The notes: generated by a model from the letters alone, not told the origin. A stretch of DNA of 64,000 nt from Shewanella chilikensis (GCF_002836945.1 NZ_NIJM01000005.1:59478-123477), one strand, 5' to 3'. Shown: positions 42,383 through 52,749, numbered from the stretch's first letter. Numbers and translations are program-made.

Positions 42383-45172
42383 TTAAAGGTTAAATTGCTC
42401 AGCCTGCTGTTTGAAGGCACGTAAATCAGTGATCAAAGAGCCGGCTTCCAGGCGTTCCAGGTGCCTGTGTTGCTCTCCGGTGCTGAACAACACCAGACGA
42501 TCACTGTGTTTGGTACGCATTTTATCCATCATAAACTTAATCAGCCCAGCCCGGGTTTGGCGCTTGATTTCTGCCACCACCAGCTCGCGCTGATTAAAGT
42601 GGTAATCCTTATTGCCTATACTGACCCAATAACGTTGGCTGCGGGTCTTGAGGTTGGCGTCATGTTCCATGACTTGGTTGATCAGTCCCTGCTTGGTGCT
42701 TTCCCACTGCTCATTGGTTATCTGCATCACGGCGTAGTTAAAGTCGGCGATAAACTCATCTATGGCTTCCAATAACTGCAGCGGCCCGGCGGTCGGTGAC
42801 TGTACATAGAAGATCATTCCAGGATGACGGTTCAGCGGCAGATAACCAGTGCCCACCATATAACCGAGTTGTCTTTGGGTTCGCAGTTCGTGGAAGAAAG
42901 TCGACGACATGGTGTGATTCAGCAGGCTGAACAGCGCCATTTTCTCCGGGGTGGCAAACACGGATTGGTAATAGACTATGATGGCGCTGTCCGGGTGGGC
43001 TATGTTTAGCTCCCTGAGTACGGTTCCTTTTCCCTGAAGGTTGACCAGCTCCCTTGCTGATTCACGGCTGGGCTTGGACACCAGCGACAGAATATGGCTG
43101 AGTCGTTTACCAAGAGACTGGGCTTCCTGCTCCAGCCAATCACCATAGACCAGACCTTCCAGATAGATTTTTTCATAAAAGGCGCTCACATGGTCGTGCA
43201 GATCGTCCAGGGTGATATCTTCCAACAGCTCTGCCATTCGCAGTGGTTCATAACTGCGTTTTTGCAATGTTACCGTCAAGCTGGTGAACAGCTGGGAGAT
43301 GGGTTTGGCCTGGGCATGGTTATACCAACTGCGGAGCAACTGGCGTTTGATAAGGTTGAATCTTTCCTGGGTAAAACTGCGCTCCCGGGCTTTATTTATC
43401 AGCAGCGCCAACAGGGTTTCCTGATTGCCGGTAAAACCGGTTAGATGCAGGGTCAGCCCGCCTTGATGGGGGTAGATGTTGTAGCTGAGGCCGGCCACTT
43501 CCGCTTGATAGGTGTGTTCGGTCAGATGATCGAGCAGCATCTCCACATACAGCCGGGTCAAGGCCGCATGTCTCGGCGTGGGGCTGGCCTGATCCGAATC
43601 GAGCGAGAGGTATAGATGCCCCTTGGGGACATTGAACTCATCATCTTTCTTGTGCCAGATACGGTAACCGGCACCTTCGGCGACAATCACCGGCTCAGGA
43701 TGCCTGCTGGGTTCACTGCGGGCTATGGCGTCTTCAACGATGAAAGGATTGGGTCTTGGCAGCTCCATCCCGGTTTCAGCCTTGGCGCAGCGCCACAGTG
43801 CCAGCCTGGCGTCTTCTATGGCCTTAATTTGATAGGGGGTGTGATACCAGGCCGCTTGTTGCTCGGTATCCAGATCCTGGGCCACCAGTTGCAGGCGCAT
43901 ATTGTCCGGGGTCATCAAGCTCATCAGTGCTCTGGCTTCAGCGACATCCAGGCCGTCCATGCGATAGTCTCCATAGACAATATCTTCAACCTGATAATGC
44001 TGCATATTGATACTGAGATGACTGGCCAGATCCAGGGCTTTTATCTGCTCCTGGTAGCGAAATGCCAGTTTGAGCAGATTGGCCCTTTCTTGATAGCGCC
44101 AATCTTCCAGTCCAGTATCGGCAATGAGTTTGATATAACCGAAGCAGGCCGCAACCACCCTGTCGGTTTGGTTCAAACCTTTGTCTGTCAGCTGAATACT
44201 GATGCTGTATTCCTTGAAGTTGTAGCCGTTGATGCCACCACCGGCAGATAGCCCGTTGATAAGACCGGCTTCCTTGAGTTTGGAAAACAAGCTGCCGTGG
44301 CTCTCACTTCCAAGTAGGTGACTGATGAAGGTCAGTGGCTTGCTGCGATAGAATCGATCAATAGCGGGCAGGGCAAAGCTCAGGGTCAGGCGCTTTTGCT
44401 CTTTAAGCGGCACTATGTGGATCTGCTTTTGCAGTTGCTCACTGGCGAACAGTGGCAACTCGGGATAGGTTTTTTGCAGATTATGGTTTTTTATTGACGA
44501 GAAATAGCGTCTGGCATACTGCTCAAGCTCATCGATTGCCATCGGAGCTACCAGACACAGAGTCATCAGGTTGGCGCTGTAATGGCTGTTGTAGAAGGTA
44601 AGCAGTTCTTCCCTGAGTTGTTGCTCGTCTCCGCCCAGGGTTTGTAGATTCCCGACGGAAAACTTGCAAAAAGGGTGCCCCGGGTTAACCGTTTCTTTCA
44701 ATACCTGATAGATACGGCGGATATCGTCTTTCTGCTTGAGGCTGAACTCAGACTCTATGGCGTGTCTTTCTCTTTCCACCAACTCCTGATTGAACAGCGG
44801 CGCAATAAAGAATTGGCTGAATCTATCCAGCGCCTCGGCAAATACCAGAGGATCTATGGCAAAGAAGAAGTTGGTGTGCTCAGTGCCCGTCCAGGCATTA
44901 TTGCTGCCACCATGCTGGTTGATAAAGCTGTGATAACCTCCTGCCTCGGGAAACTTGGCGGTTCCCAAGAACAACATGTGTTCAAGAAAATGCGCCATTC
45001 CGGGGCGGGATTGGGGATCATCGAAGTGGCCGACATTAACCGCCATGGATGCGGCGGCCTGGGCAGAATGCATATCTTGCACCAGCAGCACCCGCAGGCC
45101 GTTGGTCAGAGTCAGATGACGATAGCTGCGGTGGTCATTGGGGCTGGAAATGACAGACTGGCATGTGCTCAA
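42383..45172 (-). CDS. M16-family zinc metalloprotease (pitrilysin/insulinase type)
   Basis: 929 residues from TTG 45172 (GGGAG upstream). The HxxEH zinc motif appears as MAHFLEHMLFLGTAKFPEAGGYHSFINQHGGSNNAWTGTEHTNFFF, with the distal Glu in ERHAIESEF. Four M16 half-domains span the chain, and only the first is catalytic, as in pitrilysin and insulysin (~960 residues). There is no obvious signal peptide, unlike E. coli Ptr, so it may be cytoplasmic. The gene is divergent from sixA. Confidence 0.92.
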   Translation of the reverse strand: MSTCQSVISSPNDHRSYRHLTLTNGLRVLLVQDMHSAQAAASMAVNVGHFDDPQSRPGMAHFLEHMLFLGTAKFPEAGGYHSFINQHGGSNNAWTGTEHTNFFFAIDPLVFAEALDRFSQFFIAPLFNQELVERERHAIESEFSLKQKDDIRRIYQVLKETVNPGHPFCKFSVGNLQTLGGDEQQLREELLTFYNSHYSANLMTLCLVAPMAIDELEQYARRYFSSIKNHNLQKTYPELPLFASEQLQKQIHIVPLKEQKRLTLSFALPAIDRFYRSKPLTFISHLLGSESHGSLFSKLKEAGLINGLSAGGGINGYNFKEYSISIQLTDKGLNQTDRVVAACFGYIKLIADTGLEDWRYQERANLLKLAFRYQEQIKALDLASHLSINMQHYQVEDIVYGDYRMDGLDVAEARALMSLMTPDNMRLQLVAQDLDTEQQAAWYHTPYQIKAIEDARLALWRCAKAETGMELPRPNPFIVEDAIARSEPSRHPEPVIVAEGAGYRIWHKKDDEFNVPKGHLYLSLDSDQASPTPRHAALTRLYVEMLLDHLTEHTYQAEVAGLSYNIYPHQGGLTLHLTGFTGNQETLLALLINKARERSFTQERFNLIKRQLLRSWYNHAQAKPISQLFTSLTVTLQKRSYEPLRMAELLEDITLDDLHDHVSAFYEKIYLEGLVYGDWLEQEAQSLGKRLSHILSLVSKPSRESARELVNLQGKGTVLRELNIAHPDSAIIVYYQSVFATPEKMALFSLLNHTMSSTFFHELRTQRQLGYMVGTGYLPLNRHPGMIFYVQSPTAGPLQLLEAIDEFIADFNYAVMQITNEQWESTKQGLINQVMEHDANLKTRSQRYWVSIGNKDYHFNQRELVVAEIKRQTRAGLIKFMMDKMRTKHSDRLVLFSTGEQHRHLERLEAGSLITDLRAFKQQAEQFNL

Positions 45173-45344
45173 GGGATAACTCCCGTATAGACAGATTGTT
45201 ATATATTGATAGCCTTGCGCTTTTTTGGCAAATATCTCTTGGATTTTTCGACTAAAGATTGAGAGCTGTGCGGTTTGTTGCCGCGCTATAAAGGGCTACA
45301 ATTGACAAAGAACCATAAGAACTTTTTTCTGTAGTGAGTGATGT

Positions 45345-45815
45345 ATGCAGCTTTTTCTAATGCGCCATGGTGAGGCCAGTTTCGACGCACCCTCGGATCG
45401 GGAGCGAATACTGACTGATGCCGGACGCCTCCATACGACACAGATGAGCAACTGGCTGAATGATTCAGTCTCTGCCTTTGATCTGGTGTTGGTGAGCCCT
45501 TACCTCAGAGCGCAGCAGACCTGGCAGGAGCTGGGAAAACACTTTCCAGAACCGCGTAAATGGATGGTATTGGATGAATTGGTACCATCGGCTGACCCGG
45601 AAATGGCTGCCAGCCTGGTGAAGGCCTACGCCGAACAATTTAAGGCAGACAAAGTGTTGGTGATAGGTCACATGCCATTATTGGGTTATATGGTCAGTGA
45701 ATTGGTGGCCGGTATTGAGCCGCCGTTATTTGCGACTTCGTCAGTGGCACTTATTGATGTGCATGGACAGCAGGCAAGTGTAATGTGGCAACAAGGGCCG
45801 TACAATATCGCCTAG
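45345..45815 (+). CDS. sixA: Phosphohistidine phosphatase SixA
   Basis: 156 residues. Histidine-phosphatase superfamily: FLMRHGEA with the catalytic His near residue 8, RILTDAGR, VSPYLRAQQT and VIGHMPLLGYMVSELV with the second His. It removes phosphate from histidine-phosphotransfer proteins; in E. coli the target is NPr of the nitrogen PTS. Length matches the family (161 in E. coli). Monocistronic, with a terminator-like hairpin after it. Confidence 0.93.
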   Translation: MQLFLMRHGEASFDAPSDRERILTDAGRLHTTQMSNWLNDSVSAFDLVLVSPYLRAQQTWQELGKHFPEPRKWMVLDELVPSADPEMAASLVKAYAEQFKADKVLVIGHMPLLGYMVSELVAGIEPPLFATSSVALIDVHGQQASVMWQQGPYNIA

Positions 45816-45918
45816 TGTTTCCAGATTAAAGCTGCCTTCAGGGCTGCAATTAACCTGAATTCAAGCGCCTTACGTTATTAAAAAGGTGATCCTTGGACAA
45901 AGTACCAGCAAAACAAGC

Positions 45919-45942
45919 AACCCGGCAATGACCGGGTTCTTC
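45919..45942. terminator. Terminator-like hairpin between sixA and smrB
   Basis: AACCCGG-N6-CCGGGTT followed by CTTCG; the T-run is weak. Confidence 0.5.
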
Positions 45943-45986
45943 GTATTTATAGTGCTAAGTATTTAAAGGGAGCAGCTCAACTGCGG

Positions 45987-46517
45987 TTAGCGTCTGTGGG
46001 GATGTTCGCCAATATCTATCAGTATCAACAGCGCTGCATCGCCGCCCCATTCTTTGGGGGCCTGATGAAAGGCTTTGACCTTGGGGTGCTGCGCCAGCCA
46101 CATGGGTAACTGCTGTTTGAGAATGCCGGTGCCGTAGCCGTGCATGACACTACAGCAAGGGCTGTGTTCACGGATACAGGCCTGGATCAAGGCCGCCAGT
46201 TCCAGCTTGGCTTCGGTTTGGCGGTAACCATGCAGATCCAAAAGAAAGTCAGGCACATAATCGCCTCTACGTAGACGTTTGACTTCCATGGCGTCCACAT
46301 CGTCCCGACACCAACGCATAGGGCCGTTTACTGGCAATAATGGCTGGTAAACGTCTGAAAAATAACTATCCGCCTGGATCTGAACTTCTTTTTCAGCCAG
46401 TTGTTTTTTGGTTTTGCTCGGCGGGCGGAAATGGCGCTTATCCTGGTCGAGCGGGGTGATCCCGGATACCAGTGCCTGAAATTCCGCCAGGCCTTCTTTG
46501 TCGTTTTCTTCGTTCAT
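45987..46517 (-). CDS. smrB: SmrB endonuclease (rescue of collided ribosomes)
   Basis: 176 residues. The charged N-terminal region ends in the DxDxPMRWCRDDVDAMEVKRLRRGDYVPDFLLDLHG segment. The Smr domain shows LDLHGYRQTEAKLEL and the catalytic-region HGYGTGILKQQLPMWLAQHPKVKAFHQAPKEWGGDAALLILI. In E. coli SmrB (YfcN) cleaves mRNA between collided ribosomes. The gene is divergent from prmB, an arrangement conserved with E. coli. Confidence 0.93.
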   Translation of the reverse strand: MNEENDKEGLAEFQALVSGITPLDQDKRHFRPPSKTKKQLAEKEVQIQADSYFSDVYQPLLPVNGPMRWCRDDVDAMEVKRLRRGDYVPDFLLDLHGYRQTEAKLELAALIQACIREHSPCCSVMHGYGTGILKQQLPMWLAQHPKVKAFHQAPKEWGGDAALLILIDIGEHPHRR

Positions 46518-46601
46518 CAGGCTATTTTATTGAATCCTGTTTCTTCTGAACAGACTTCAGTTACAATGGTTGCGGAATAAGAATAAAGCCGGAGTCAGAT
46601 T

Positions 46602-47546
46602 TTGGATAAGATCTTTGTGGATGAAGCCGTCACCGAATTGCGGACGGTAGGCGACATGTTGCGCTGGGCCGTCAGCCGTTTTAATGACGCCAATGTTTAT
46701 TATGGTCATGGTACAGATAACGCGTGGGACGAAGCGGTTTCCCTGGTATTTCACGCCCTGCATCTGCCCGATGACATTGGTCAGCAGGTGATTCACGCCA
46801 ATCTCACCAGCAGCGAAAAACACAAGATAGTTGAGCTTATCATTCGCCGGGTACGCGAGCGTTTACCCGTGCCTTATCTGACCAACACCGCCCGTTTTGC
46901 CGGGCTGGACTTCTATGTGGATGAAAGGGTGCTTGTGCCTCGCTCACCGATTGCCGAAATGATCCAAAACGGATTTGGTCCCTGGCTGTACAACAAGCCG
47001 GTAAGACGGATCCTCGATCTCTGCACCGGCAGCGGCTGCATCGCCATCGCCTGTGCCTATCAGTTTGAAGAGGCTGAGGTCGATGCGCTGGATATCAGTG
47101 AGGATGCACTGGAAGTGGCGCAGATAAACGTTGAGTCGCTCGGCGTGATGGACAGGGTGTTTCCCATGCAGTCCAACCTTTTCAGCGCAGTGCCACGAGC
47201 GCCGCAGTACGATCTGATTGTGTCCAACCCACCTTATGTTGATGCCGAAGATATTGCCGATATGCCGGATGAGTATCGCCATGAGCCGGAAATTGGTTTG
47301 GCGTCCGGTCGCGATGGCCTGGATATCACCAAGCGCATTTTGGCCAATGCCGCCGATTACCTCACAGATGACGGTATCCTGGTGGTTGAAGTGGGCAACT
47401 CCATGGTGCATTTGATTGAGCTTTTCCCCGATGTGCCTTTCACCTGGGTCAGCTTTGAACATGGCGGCGATGGGGTGTTTGTGCTGACAAAAGATCAGTT
47501 AGTTGAAAATCAATCACTGTTCGCCATCTATAAAGACAGTGAATAA
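46602..47546 (+). CDS. prmB: 50S ribosomal protein L3 glutamine methyltransferase
   Basis: 314 residues from TTG 46602. Class I SAM methyltransferase: the N-terminal helical domain ([45 protein letters not shown]) is followed by [17 protein letters not shown] (SAM loop) and the NPPY motif ([19 protein letters not shown]) that flips out the glutamine amide. The PrmB-specific [13 protein letters not shown] segment distinguishes it from PrmC. It modifies L3 during ribosome assembly. Located just before aroC, as in E. coli. Confidence 0.95.
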   Translation: MDKIFVDEAVTELRTVGDMLRWAVSRFNDANVYYGHGTDNAWDEAVSLVFHALHLPDDIGQQVIHANLTSSEKHKIVELIIRRVRERLPVPYLTNTARFAGLDFYVDERVLVPRSPIAEMIQNGFGPWLYNKPVRRILDLCTGSGCIAIACAYQFEEAEVDALDISEDALEVAQINVESLGVMDRVFPMQSNLFSAVPRAPQYDLIVSNPPYVDAEDIADMPDEYRHEPEIGLASGRDGLDITKRILANAADYLTDDGILVVEVGNSMVHLIELFPDVPFTWVSFEHGGDGVFVLTKDQLVENQSLFAIYKDSE

Positions 47547-47552
47547 TAAAGC

Positions 47553-47603
47553 GGCCCATTAGCCAATGGGCCAGTAAAGCCGAGGTTCGGATAGCCGAAC
47601 CTC
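47553..47603 (+). promoter_or_regulatory. Two adjacent hairpins between prmB and aroC
   Basis: GGCCCATT-AGCC-AATGGGCC (47553-47572) and GAGGTTCGG-ATAG-CCGAACCTC (47582-47603) are both perfect. Neither is followed by a strong T-run. They may stabilise or attenuate the aroC transcript. Confidence 0.6.
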
Positions 47604-47642
47604 TATGCTCGGTCATTTTATCTCCAGGGGGAAATTAAGCGG

Positions 47643-48737
47643 ATGTCGGGAAACAGCATAGGTCAGAACTTTGTCGTCACCACTTTTGGTGAAAGCCATG
47701 GGCTTGCACTGGGCTGCATTATCGATGGCTGTCCGCCAGGGCTTGAGTTGACCGAAGCCGATATGCAGCAGGATCTTGACCGTCGCCGTCCGGGGACTTC
47801 CCGTTATACCACTGCCAGGCGTGAGCCGGATCAGGTGCGTATTCTCTCCGGCGTGTTTGAGGGCAAGACCACAGGCACCTCCATTGGTCTGTTGATTGAA
47901 AATACCGATCAGCGTAGCCAGGACTACTCCAATATCAAAGATCTGTTCCGTCCCGGACATGCCGACTATACCTATCAGCAAAAATATGGCTTGCGTGATT
48001 ATCGCGGCGGTGGCCGCTCCTCGGCGCGGGAAACTGCCATGCGAGTGGCGGCAGGGGCCGTGGCGAAGAAATACCTCAAGGCGGTACACGGCATTGAGAT
48101 CCAGGGTTATCTCTCCCAGCTTGGGCCTATTTGCGCTGACACTTTGGATATGGCGCAGGTAGAACAGAACCCCTTTTTCTTCCCCGATGCCTCCAAGCTG
48201 GAAGCGCTGGATGACTATATGCGTGAGCTGAAAAAATCCGGTGATTCCATCGGTGCCAAGGTCAGTGTGGTGGCCACCAATGTACCGGTCGGCCTTGGCG
48301 AACCGGTATTTGACCGTCTCGATGCCGATATTGCCCATGCGCTGATGGGGATTAATGCGGTCAAGGGCGTTGAAATCGGTGATGGCTTTGCCGTCGTTAA
48401 CCAAAAGGGCTCAGAACATAGAGATCTGATGTCGCCTGCCGGGTTTGACAGCAACCATGCCGGCGGCGTGCTCGGGGGTATCTCTTCCGGGCAACCCATA
48501 GTGGCCCATATGGCGCTGAAACCCACTTCCAGTATCAGCGTGCCAGGCAAGAGCATGACAGTGCAGGGCACAGAGGCCGAAGTGGTGACCAAGGGGCGGC
48601 ATGACCCCTGTGTCGGGATCCGCGCTGTGCCCATTGCCGAAGCCATGTTGGCGATAGTCTTGATGGATCACTTGCTGCGTCATCGGGCTCAAAACCAGGA
48701 TGTCAGCAGCCTTACACCTGTACTTGGAATGCGATAA
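47643..48737 (+). CDS. aroC: Chorismate synthase
   Basis: 364 residues (E. coli 361). Signatures are [19 protein letters not shown] at the N-terminus, [63 protein letters not shown], and the C-terminal [30 protein letters not shown]. It converts EPSP to chorismate using reduced FMN, the last common step of aromatic biosynthesis. The following transporter begins immediately after its stop, so the two are cotranscribed. Confidence 0.97.
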   Translation: MSGNSIGQNFVVTTFGESHGLALGCIIDGCPPGLELTEADMQQDLDRRRPGTSRYTTARREPDQVRILSGVFEGKTTGTSIGLLIENTDQRSQDYSNIKDLFRPGHADYTYQQKYGLRDYRGGGRSSARETAMRVAAGAVAKKYLKAVHGIEIQGYLSQLGPICADTLDMAQVEQNPFFFPDASKLEALDDYMRELKKSGDSIGAKVSVVATNVPVGLGEPVFDRLDADIAHALMGINAVKGVEIGDGFAVVNQKGSEHRDLMSPAGFDSNHAGGVLGGISSGQPIVAHMALKPTSSISVPGKSMTVQGTEAEVVTKGRHDPCVGIRAVPIAEAMLAIVLMDHLLRHRAQNQDVSSLTPVLGMR

Positions 48738-49925
48738 ATGCGCGGACTGTTTCCCGCAGGGGGACAGCTCGCCTGGCTTTCTGCCTGCTATTTCTTCTTC
48801 TTTGGCATACTCGGTGTCATGGTGCCCTATCTGGGGGTATTTTTTGACAACCGTGGCTTCGACGCAGCCGAAATAGGCTTTCTGCTGGCCATACTCATGG
48901 CAACCCGCATAGTCGCGCCCAATGTCTGGGCGCTGGTGGCGGATCGCACCGGCATGCGCTCTGAGCTTATCAAGCTCGGCGCCTTTGCCGCCGCCTTGAC
49001 CTATCTGAGTTTCTTTTATCATGGTGGCTTTCTTTATCTGGCGCTGAGTCTGGCCCTCTATACCTTCTTCTGGAATGCGATTCTGGCGCAGCTTGAGGTG
49101 ATCACCTTGGAAACCCTGGGTACTGAAGCCAACAAGTATGGCCTCATTCGCAGTTTCGGCAGTGTCGGCTATATCGTGCTGGTGGTGGGCACCGGCTGGG
49201 CCATCAAGGAGTTTGGCCCCGAGGTACTGCTCTATGTGGGGCTGAGTCTGTTTCTTGGGTTACTGGGCAGTGCCTTACCCTTGCCATCGAATCGGGCCTC
49301 GGCGGGAGCCGGGCAGGATAAACCGGCACTCAAACTTGGGCGGCCGCTGCTGTGGTTTTTACTGTCTGCCATGTTGCTTCAAGCTAGCGCCGGGCCTTTC
49401 TACGGCTTTTTCGTGCTTTATCTCAAGCAGGTGGGTTACACAGAGGCCAGCGCCGGTATTTTTGTGGCGCTAGGTGCCGTGGCGGAAATCTTCATGTTTA
49501 TGATAGCGCCCAGGTTACTCGGTCGCTATGGGGTCAAGACGCTGCTGCTGGTGAGTATAGGCATGACGGTGCTGCGTTGGCTGCTGGTGGCTTTTGGCGC
49601 CGAAAGCATGTTGCTTTTGGGGCTCAGCCAACTGCTGCATGCCTTTACCTTCGGTTTGACCCATGCGGCATCCATCCAGTTTGTTCACCGTAATTTTGAT
49701 ATCAGCCACCGCAGCAAGGGCCAGGCACTATACGCCAGTTTGAGCTTTGGCGTCGGCGGCGCTTTGGGCACCTGGGTATGCGGCCTGATTTGGGGCGATG
49801 GCAGCGGCGCCTTCTGGTGTTGGGTGTTTGCCGCCGCGTGCGCCTTGCTGTCCATGTTGGCCGTGCTGGCTATTCCGGGTAGCGACTCCAGGCGTCAATC
49901 ACAAAGTGACCCCATTGACGCCTGA
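48738..49925 (+). CDS. MFS transporter, phenylpropionate permease-like
   Basis: 395 residues with 12 predicted membrane helices. The GIxGVMVPYLGVFFDNRGFDAAEIGFLLAI start, NVWALVADRTGMRSELIKLGA (loop 2-3 motif) and RSFGSVGYIVLVVGTG are typical of the HcaT/YcaD-related proton-driven MFS group. It starts directly at the aroC stop without its own promoter. The substrate is not evident; despite the family name, aromatic acids are only a guess. Confidence 0.88.
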   Translation: MRGLFPAGGQLAWLSACYFFFFGILGVMVPYLGVFFDNRGFDAAEIGFLLAILMATRIVAPNVWALVADRTGMRSELIKLGAFAAALTYLSFFYHGGFLYLALSLALYTFFWNAILAQLEVITLETLGTEANKYGLIRSFGSVGYIVLVVGTGWAIKEFGPEVLLYVGLSLFLGLLGSALPLPSNRASAGAGQDKPALKLGRPLLWFLLSAMLLQASAGPFYGFFVLYLKQVGYTEASAGIFVALGAVAEIFMFMIAPRLLGRYGVKTLLLVSIGMTVLRWLLVAFGAESMLLLGLSQLLHAFTFGLTHAASIQFVHRNFDISHRSKGQALYASLSFGVGGALGTWVCGLIWGDGSGAFWCWVFAAACALLSMLAVLAIPGSDSRRQSQSDPIDA

Positions 49926-49967
49926 TGATTTCTTACAAGAGCAGAGCATCATTTGCCGGAGAGAGTT

Positions 49968-51095
49968 ATGAGTAAAATGTTTCGACTGGGCCTTATCATT
50001 AATCCGCTGGCCGGGCTTGGAGGCAGTGTGGCCCTCAAGGGCAGCGACGGTGTGGCAAAAGAGGCGCTGAGCCTTGGCGCCACCCCCAAGGCCGGTCTGC
50101 GAATGGAACAGGCCTTGGCAGTGATAACGCCTTTTGCCGAGCGCCTGCAAATTTATACCGCCTCGGGTAACATGGGCGCCGACCTGGCGCAAAAGCTGGG
50201 TTTTCGCACAAAGGTGTGTTACCAGGCGGCAACGGATACCAGTCGCAGTGATACCCAGGCTGCCGCCAAGGCCTTGATGGCGCAGGAGCTGGACTTGCTG
50301 CTGTTTGCCGGAGGAGATGGCACGGCAAGGGATATCTATGGCGTTGTCGGTGAGCACTTCCCTGTACTCGGTGTACCGGCCGGGGTCAAAATTCATTCGG
50401 GTGTTTACGGCATTACTCCCCATGCATCCGGGCTGGTATTGAAGCAACTGCTGGAAGGCGCCCTGGTGAGTCTGATGAGCGCCGATGTGATGGACATAGA
50501 CGAAGAGGCCTTCCGCCAAGGCACTGTCAGGGCGCGGCGTTATGGTGAAATGACAGTGCCTGCCGAGCCGCGATATATCCAGGCGGTGAAGATGGGCGGC
50601 CGCGAGGTGGATGAACTGGTGCTGGCGGATATTGCCGCCGAGGTGGTCGGCGATATGGAAGATGAGCTCTATATCATGGGCTCCGGCAGTACAGTGGCGG
50701 CCGTAATGGAGGAGCTGGGGCTCGATAACACCCTGCTCGGGGTGGATCTGGTGCAGAACAAGACCCTGCTGGCCTCGGATCTTAATGCGGCGCAGTTATT
50801 GAGTGCCACTGAAAATCAAAAGGTTAAGTTGGTCATTACCCTGATAGGTGGCCAAGGGCACATTCTTGGCCGTGGCAATCAGCAGTTGTCGCCCGAGCTC
50901 ATCCGGCGCATTACTAAGGAAAATATCATCATTCTTGCCACCAAAAGCAAACTAAAAGCACTTGAAGGCAGGCCGCTTATCGTGGATAGTGGCGACCAGA
51001 AATTGGATAGCGAACTTAGTGGCTATTATCGAATTGTGACAGGTTACCGGGATTACGTGATGTATCAGGTGGCCAACCCAGACTTAGCGGAGTAG
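49968..51095 (+). CDS. ATP-NAD kinase-family protein
   Basis: 375 residues from ATG 49968 (GGAGAG upstream); ATG/GTG 49953 would add five. NAD-kinase-like features are FRLGLIINPLAGLGGSVALKGSDG, the GGDGTARD nucleotide loop near residue 105, and GVPAGVKIHSGVYGITP. The C-terminal half (IMGSGSTVAAVMEELGLDNTLLGVDLVQNKTLLASDL) is characteristic of the AcoX/ATP-NAD kinase-like group rather than housekeeping NadK. The true substrate is unknown. It is in the aroC-MFS-yfcL gene run. Confidence 0.87.
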   Translation: MSKMFRLGLIINPLAGLGGSVALKGSDGVAKEALSLGATPKAGLRMEQALAVITPFAERLQIYTASGNMGADLAQKLGFRTKVCYQAATDTSRSDTQAAAKALMAQELDLLLFAGGDGTARDIYGVVGEHFPVLGVPAGVKIHSGVYGITPHASGLVLKQLLEGALVSLMSADVMDIDEEAFRQGTVRARRYGEMTVPAEPRYIQAVKMGGREVDELVLADIAAEVVGDMEDELYIMGSGSTVAAVMEELGLDNTLLGVDLVQNKTLLASDLNAAQLLSATENQKVKLVITLIGGQGHILGRGNQQLSPELIRRITKENIIILATKSKLKALEGRPLIVDSGDQKLDSELSGYYRIVTGYRDYVMYQVANPDLAE

Positions 51096-51098
51096 AGC

Positions 51099-51368
51099 AT
51101 GTTAGAGAAGTACGAACAGGCATTGGAGCAGTGGATTGGCGAGATAGTGGCCGGCGGTGACGATGATGCCCTGTTTGCCAGCGGTTACCTGCAGGGGCAT
51201 TTTGCCGTGGTGCTGGCCGAGCTGGAAAACGAGTCAGAGCAAGGGCCGGATGCCTTGAATGAGCGGATGCAGCAATGCCTGAAACTGGCAGCCAAAGAGC
51301 TTGAAGATGCCGATTACCGTCTGGTGGATAACGCCTGGTCAGAACTGAAACAGCGGATCGCTGCCTGA
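51099..51368 (+). CDS. yfcL: YfcL family protein
   Basis: 89 residues, three bases after the previous stop. Acidic and helical (MLEKYEQALEQWIGEIVAGGDDDALFASGYLQGHFAVVLAELE... LKLAAKELEDADYRLVDNAWSELKQRI), matching the YfcL family of unknown function. In E. coli yfcL also lies in the aroC neighbourhood. It closes the operon. Confidence 0.87.
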   Translation: MLEKYEQALEQWIGEIVAGGDDDALFASGYLQGHFAVVLAELENESEQGPDALNERMQQCLKLAAKELEDADYRLVDNAWSELKQRIAA

Positions 51369-51732
51369 GTTCTGTCGGCACAGCGAGACAAGTTTGTTGT
51401 TGTGGTATAAAACCTGCAGTGGCTCCTTGTTGAAAAGGAAAGCTGTAATACCGGCAATTTTATCGAAATAATTATTATCCGATGACAAGAGTCATCGGAT
51501 TTTTGTCTCTTTAAAGCCCTACGTAAGAATAGTTTTATCCGACAGCGTTTTTGTACTCTGGGCCGGGTTACCGGAGTAAAGGTGACATTGGGTGAAATGC
51601 TGCGGTAAAAGGGGAAATGTCAGTCTTAGTGTTCGTTGTGCATTTTGCAACTGCTTGATCTGAGGCTGAGAGACTATCTCTCGGATAGTCGCGGGGTGAC
51701 CCGGAAAAAATGGCAAAAGTAAAGAACACAGG
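51369..51732. other. Intergenic region with terminator and DUF3137 promoter
   Basis: 364 bp. The terminator at 51477 ends the aroC run. The rest, including an imperfect CTGAGAGACTATCTCTCGGATAG palindrome-like stretch near 51663-51685, precedes the DUF3137 gene and should hold its promoter. No small gene seen. Confidence 0.4.
51477..51505 (+). terminator. Rho-independent terminator after yfcL
   Basis: ATCCGATGAC-AAGA-GTCATCGGAT followed by TTTTTGT. Confidence 0.9.
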
Positions 51733-52749
51733 ATGAATTCAATGGAGTTGGAGATCCCGGAGCAGGACAAGCTGGCCTTCGGCCAATATTACGGGAAACA
51801 GATTGCCCCCAAGTGCCGACGTTATGAGTCGGTGCGAGAGGCAGCCGCTGCCAGGTATAGAGAGCGTAGAAAGATAGTTGCGCCTCTCACCTTTATCGGC
51901 ATTCCGGCATTTTTGCTATTTTTTGCCATGAGTTTCTACGGCGCTTTCATGCTGGATTTCGAAGATGGGGTGTTCTTCATTGGTTTTGGTGGCGCCGTGG
52001 TATCTTTGGGGTTGGTGGTGTTGGCCAATATCTGGGCAGGCAGTGAGATAGGTGAACTACGTACCCAGATAGTTGAGGAGATCTATCCTTTACTGCTGGG
52101 TTATTTCGGTAAAAGCTTTGCGTTCAATCCTCCGGGATTGCCTGAACTGGAAAGCTATAAAGACTATGGTCTCTTTCCCTCCTATGACAAAGGTTATTTT
52201 CAAAACTCGGTCAGAGGCAAGTATCTTAATGTGCCTTTTCTGCTTAGGGAACTGACGTTGCTCGAACGCACAGGCAAGAATGATAATGGTCCCCAATATA
52301 AGACGCTGTTCGACGGCATAGTGATAGAGTTTGAGCTGCCGAAGACATTTTCCGCTACCATCCAGGTGCGCCGCGATAAAGGTTTTATGGGCAATGGCTT
52401 GGCCCAGTTCAGAAGCAAACTCTCGAGGGTGAGGTTGGAAGACCCGGACTTTGAGCGTAGATTTGAGGTCTACAGTGACGATCAGCTCGAAGCCAGATAT
52501 GTGCTTAATACCGCGACCATGGAACGTTTGTTGTCACTATCAGGATTTTATCAAGGTGAGCTGGAAGCTTGTTTCAAACAGGGGCGATTGTTTGTCAAAA
52601 TAGCCTGTCAGCACAGCTATTTTGAGCCACAACTGGATCTACTCAAGCCGCTGGATCTCAGCGCAGACATAGAGCAAGTGTTTAAAGAAATCCATGAAGT
52701 GTTCGATTTGATTAAAGCCTTGAAATTAGACAGTCGCACCGGGCTTTAA
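51733..52749 (+). CDS. DUF3137 membrane protein
   Basis: 338 residues; ATG 51733 and ATG 51742 are both possible. Two adjacent membrane helices (IVAPLTFIGIPAFLLFFAMSFYGAFML and GVFFIGFGGAVVSLGLVVLANIWAG) follow a charged N-terminus. The rest is a cytoplasmic beta-rich domain with RGKYLNVPFLLRELTLLERTGKNDNGPQYKTLFDGIVIEFELPKTF and GFMGNGLAQFRSKLSRVRLEDPDFERRFEVYSDDQLEARYVL. The DPxFE..F.VYS.D..EARY.L motif is the DUF3137 hallmark. Function unknown. Confidence 0.87.
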   Translation: MNSMELEIPEQDKLAFGQYYGKQIAPKCRRYESVREAAAARYRERRKIVAPLTFIGIPAFLLFFAMSFYGAFMLDFEDGVFFIGFGGAVVSLGLVVLANIWAGSEIGELRTQIVEEIYPLLLGYFGKSFAFNPPGLPELESYKDYGLFPSYDKGYFQNSVRGKYLNVPFLLRELTLLERTGKNDNGPQYKTLFDGIVIEFELPKTFSATIQVRRDKGFMGNGLAQFRSKLSRVRLEDPDFERRFEVYSDDQLEARYVLNTATMERLLSLSGFYQGELEACFKQGRLFVKIACQHSYFEPQLDLLKPLDLSADIEQVFKEIHEVFDLIKALKLDSRTGL

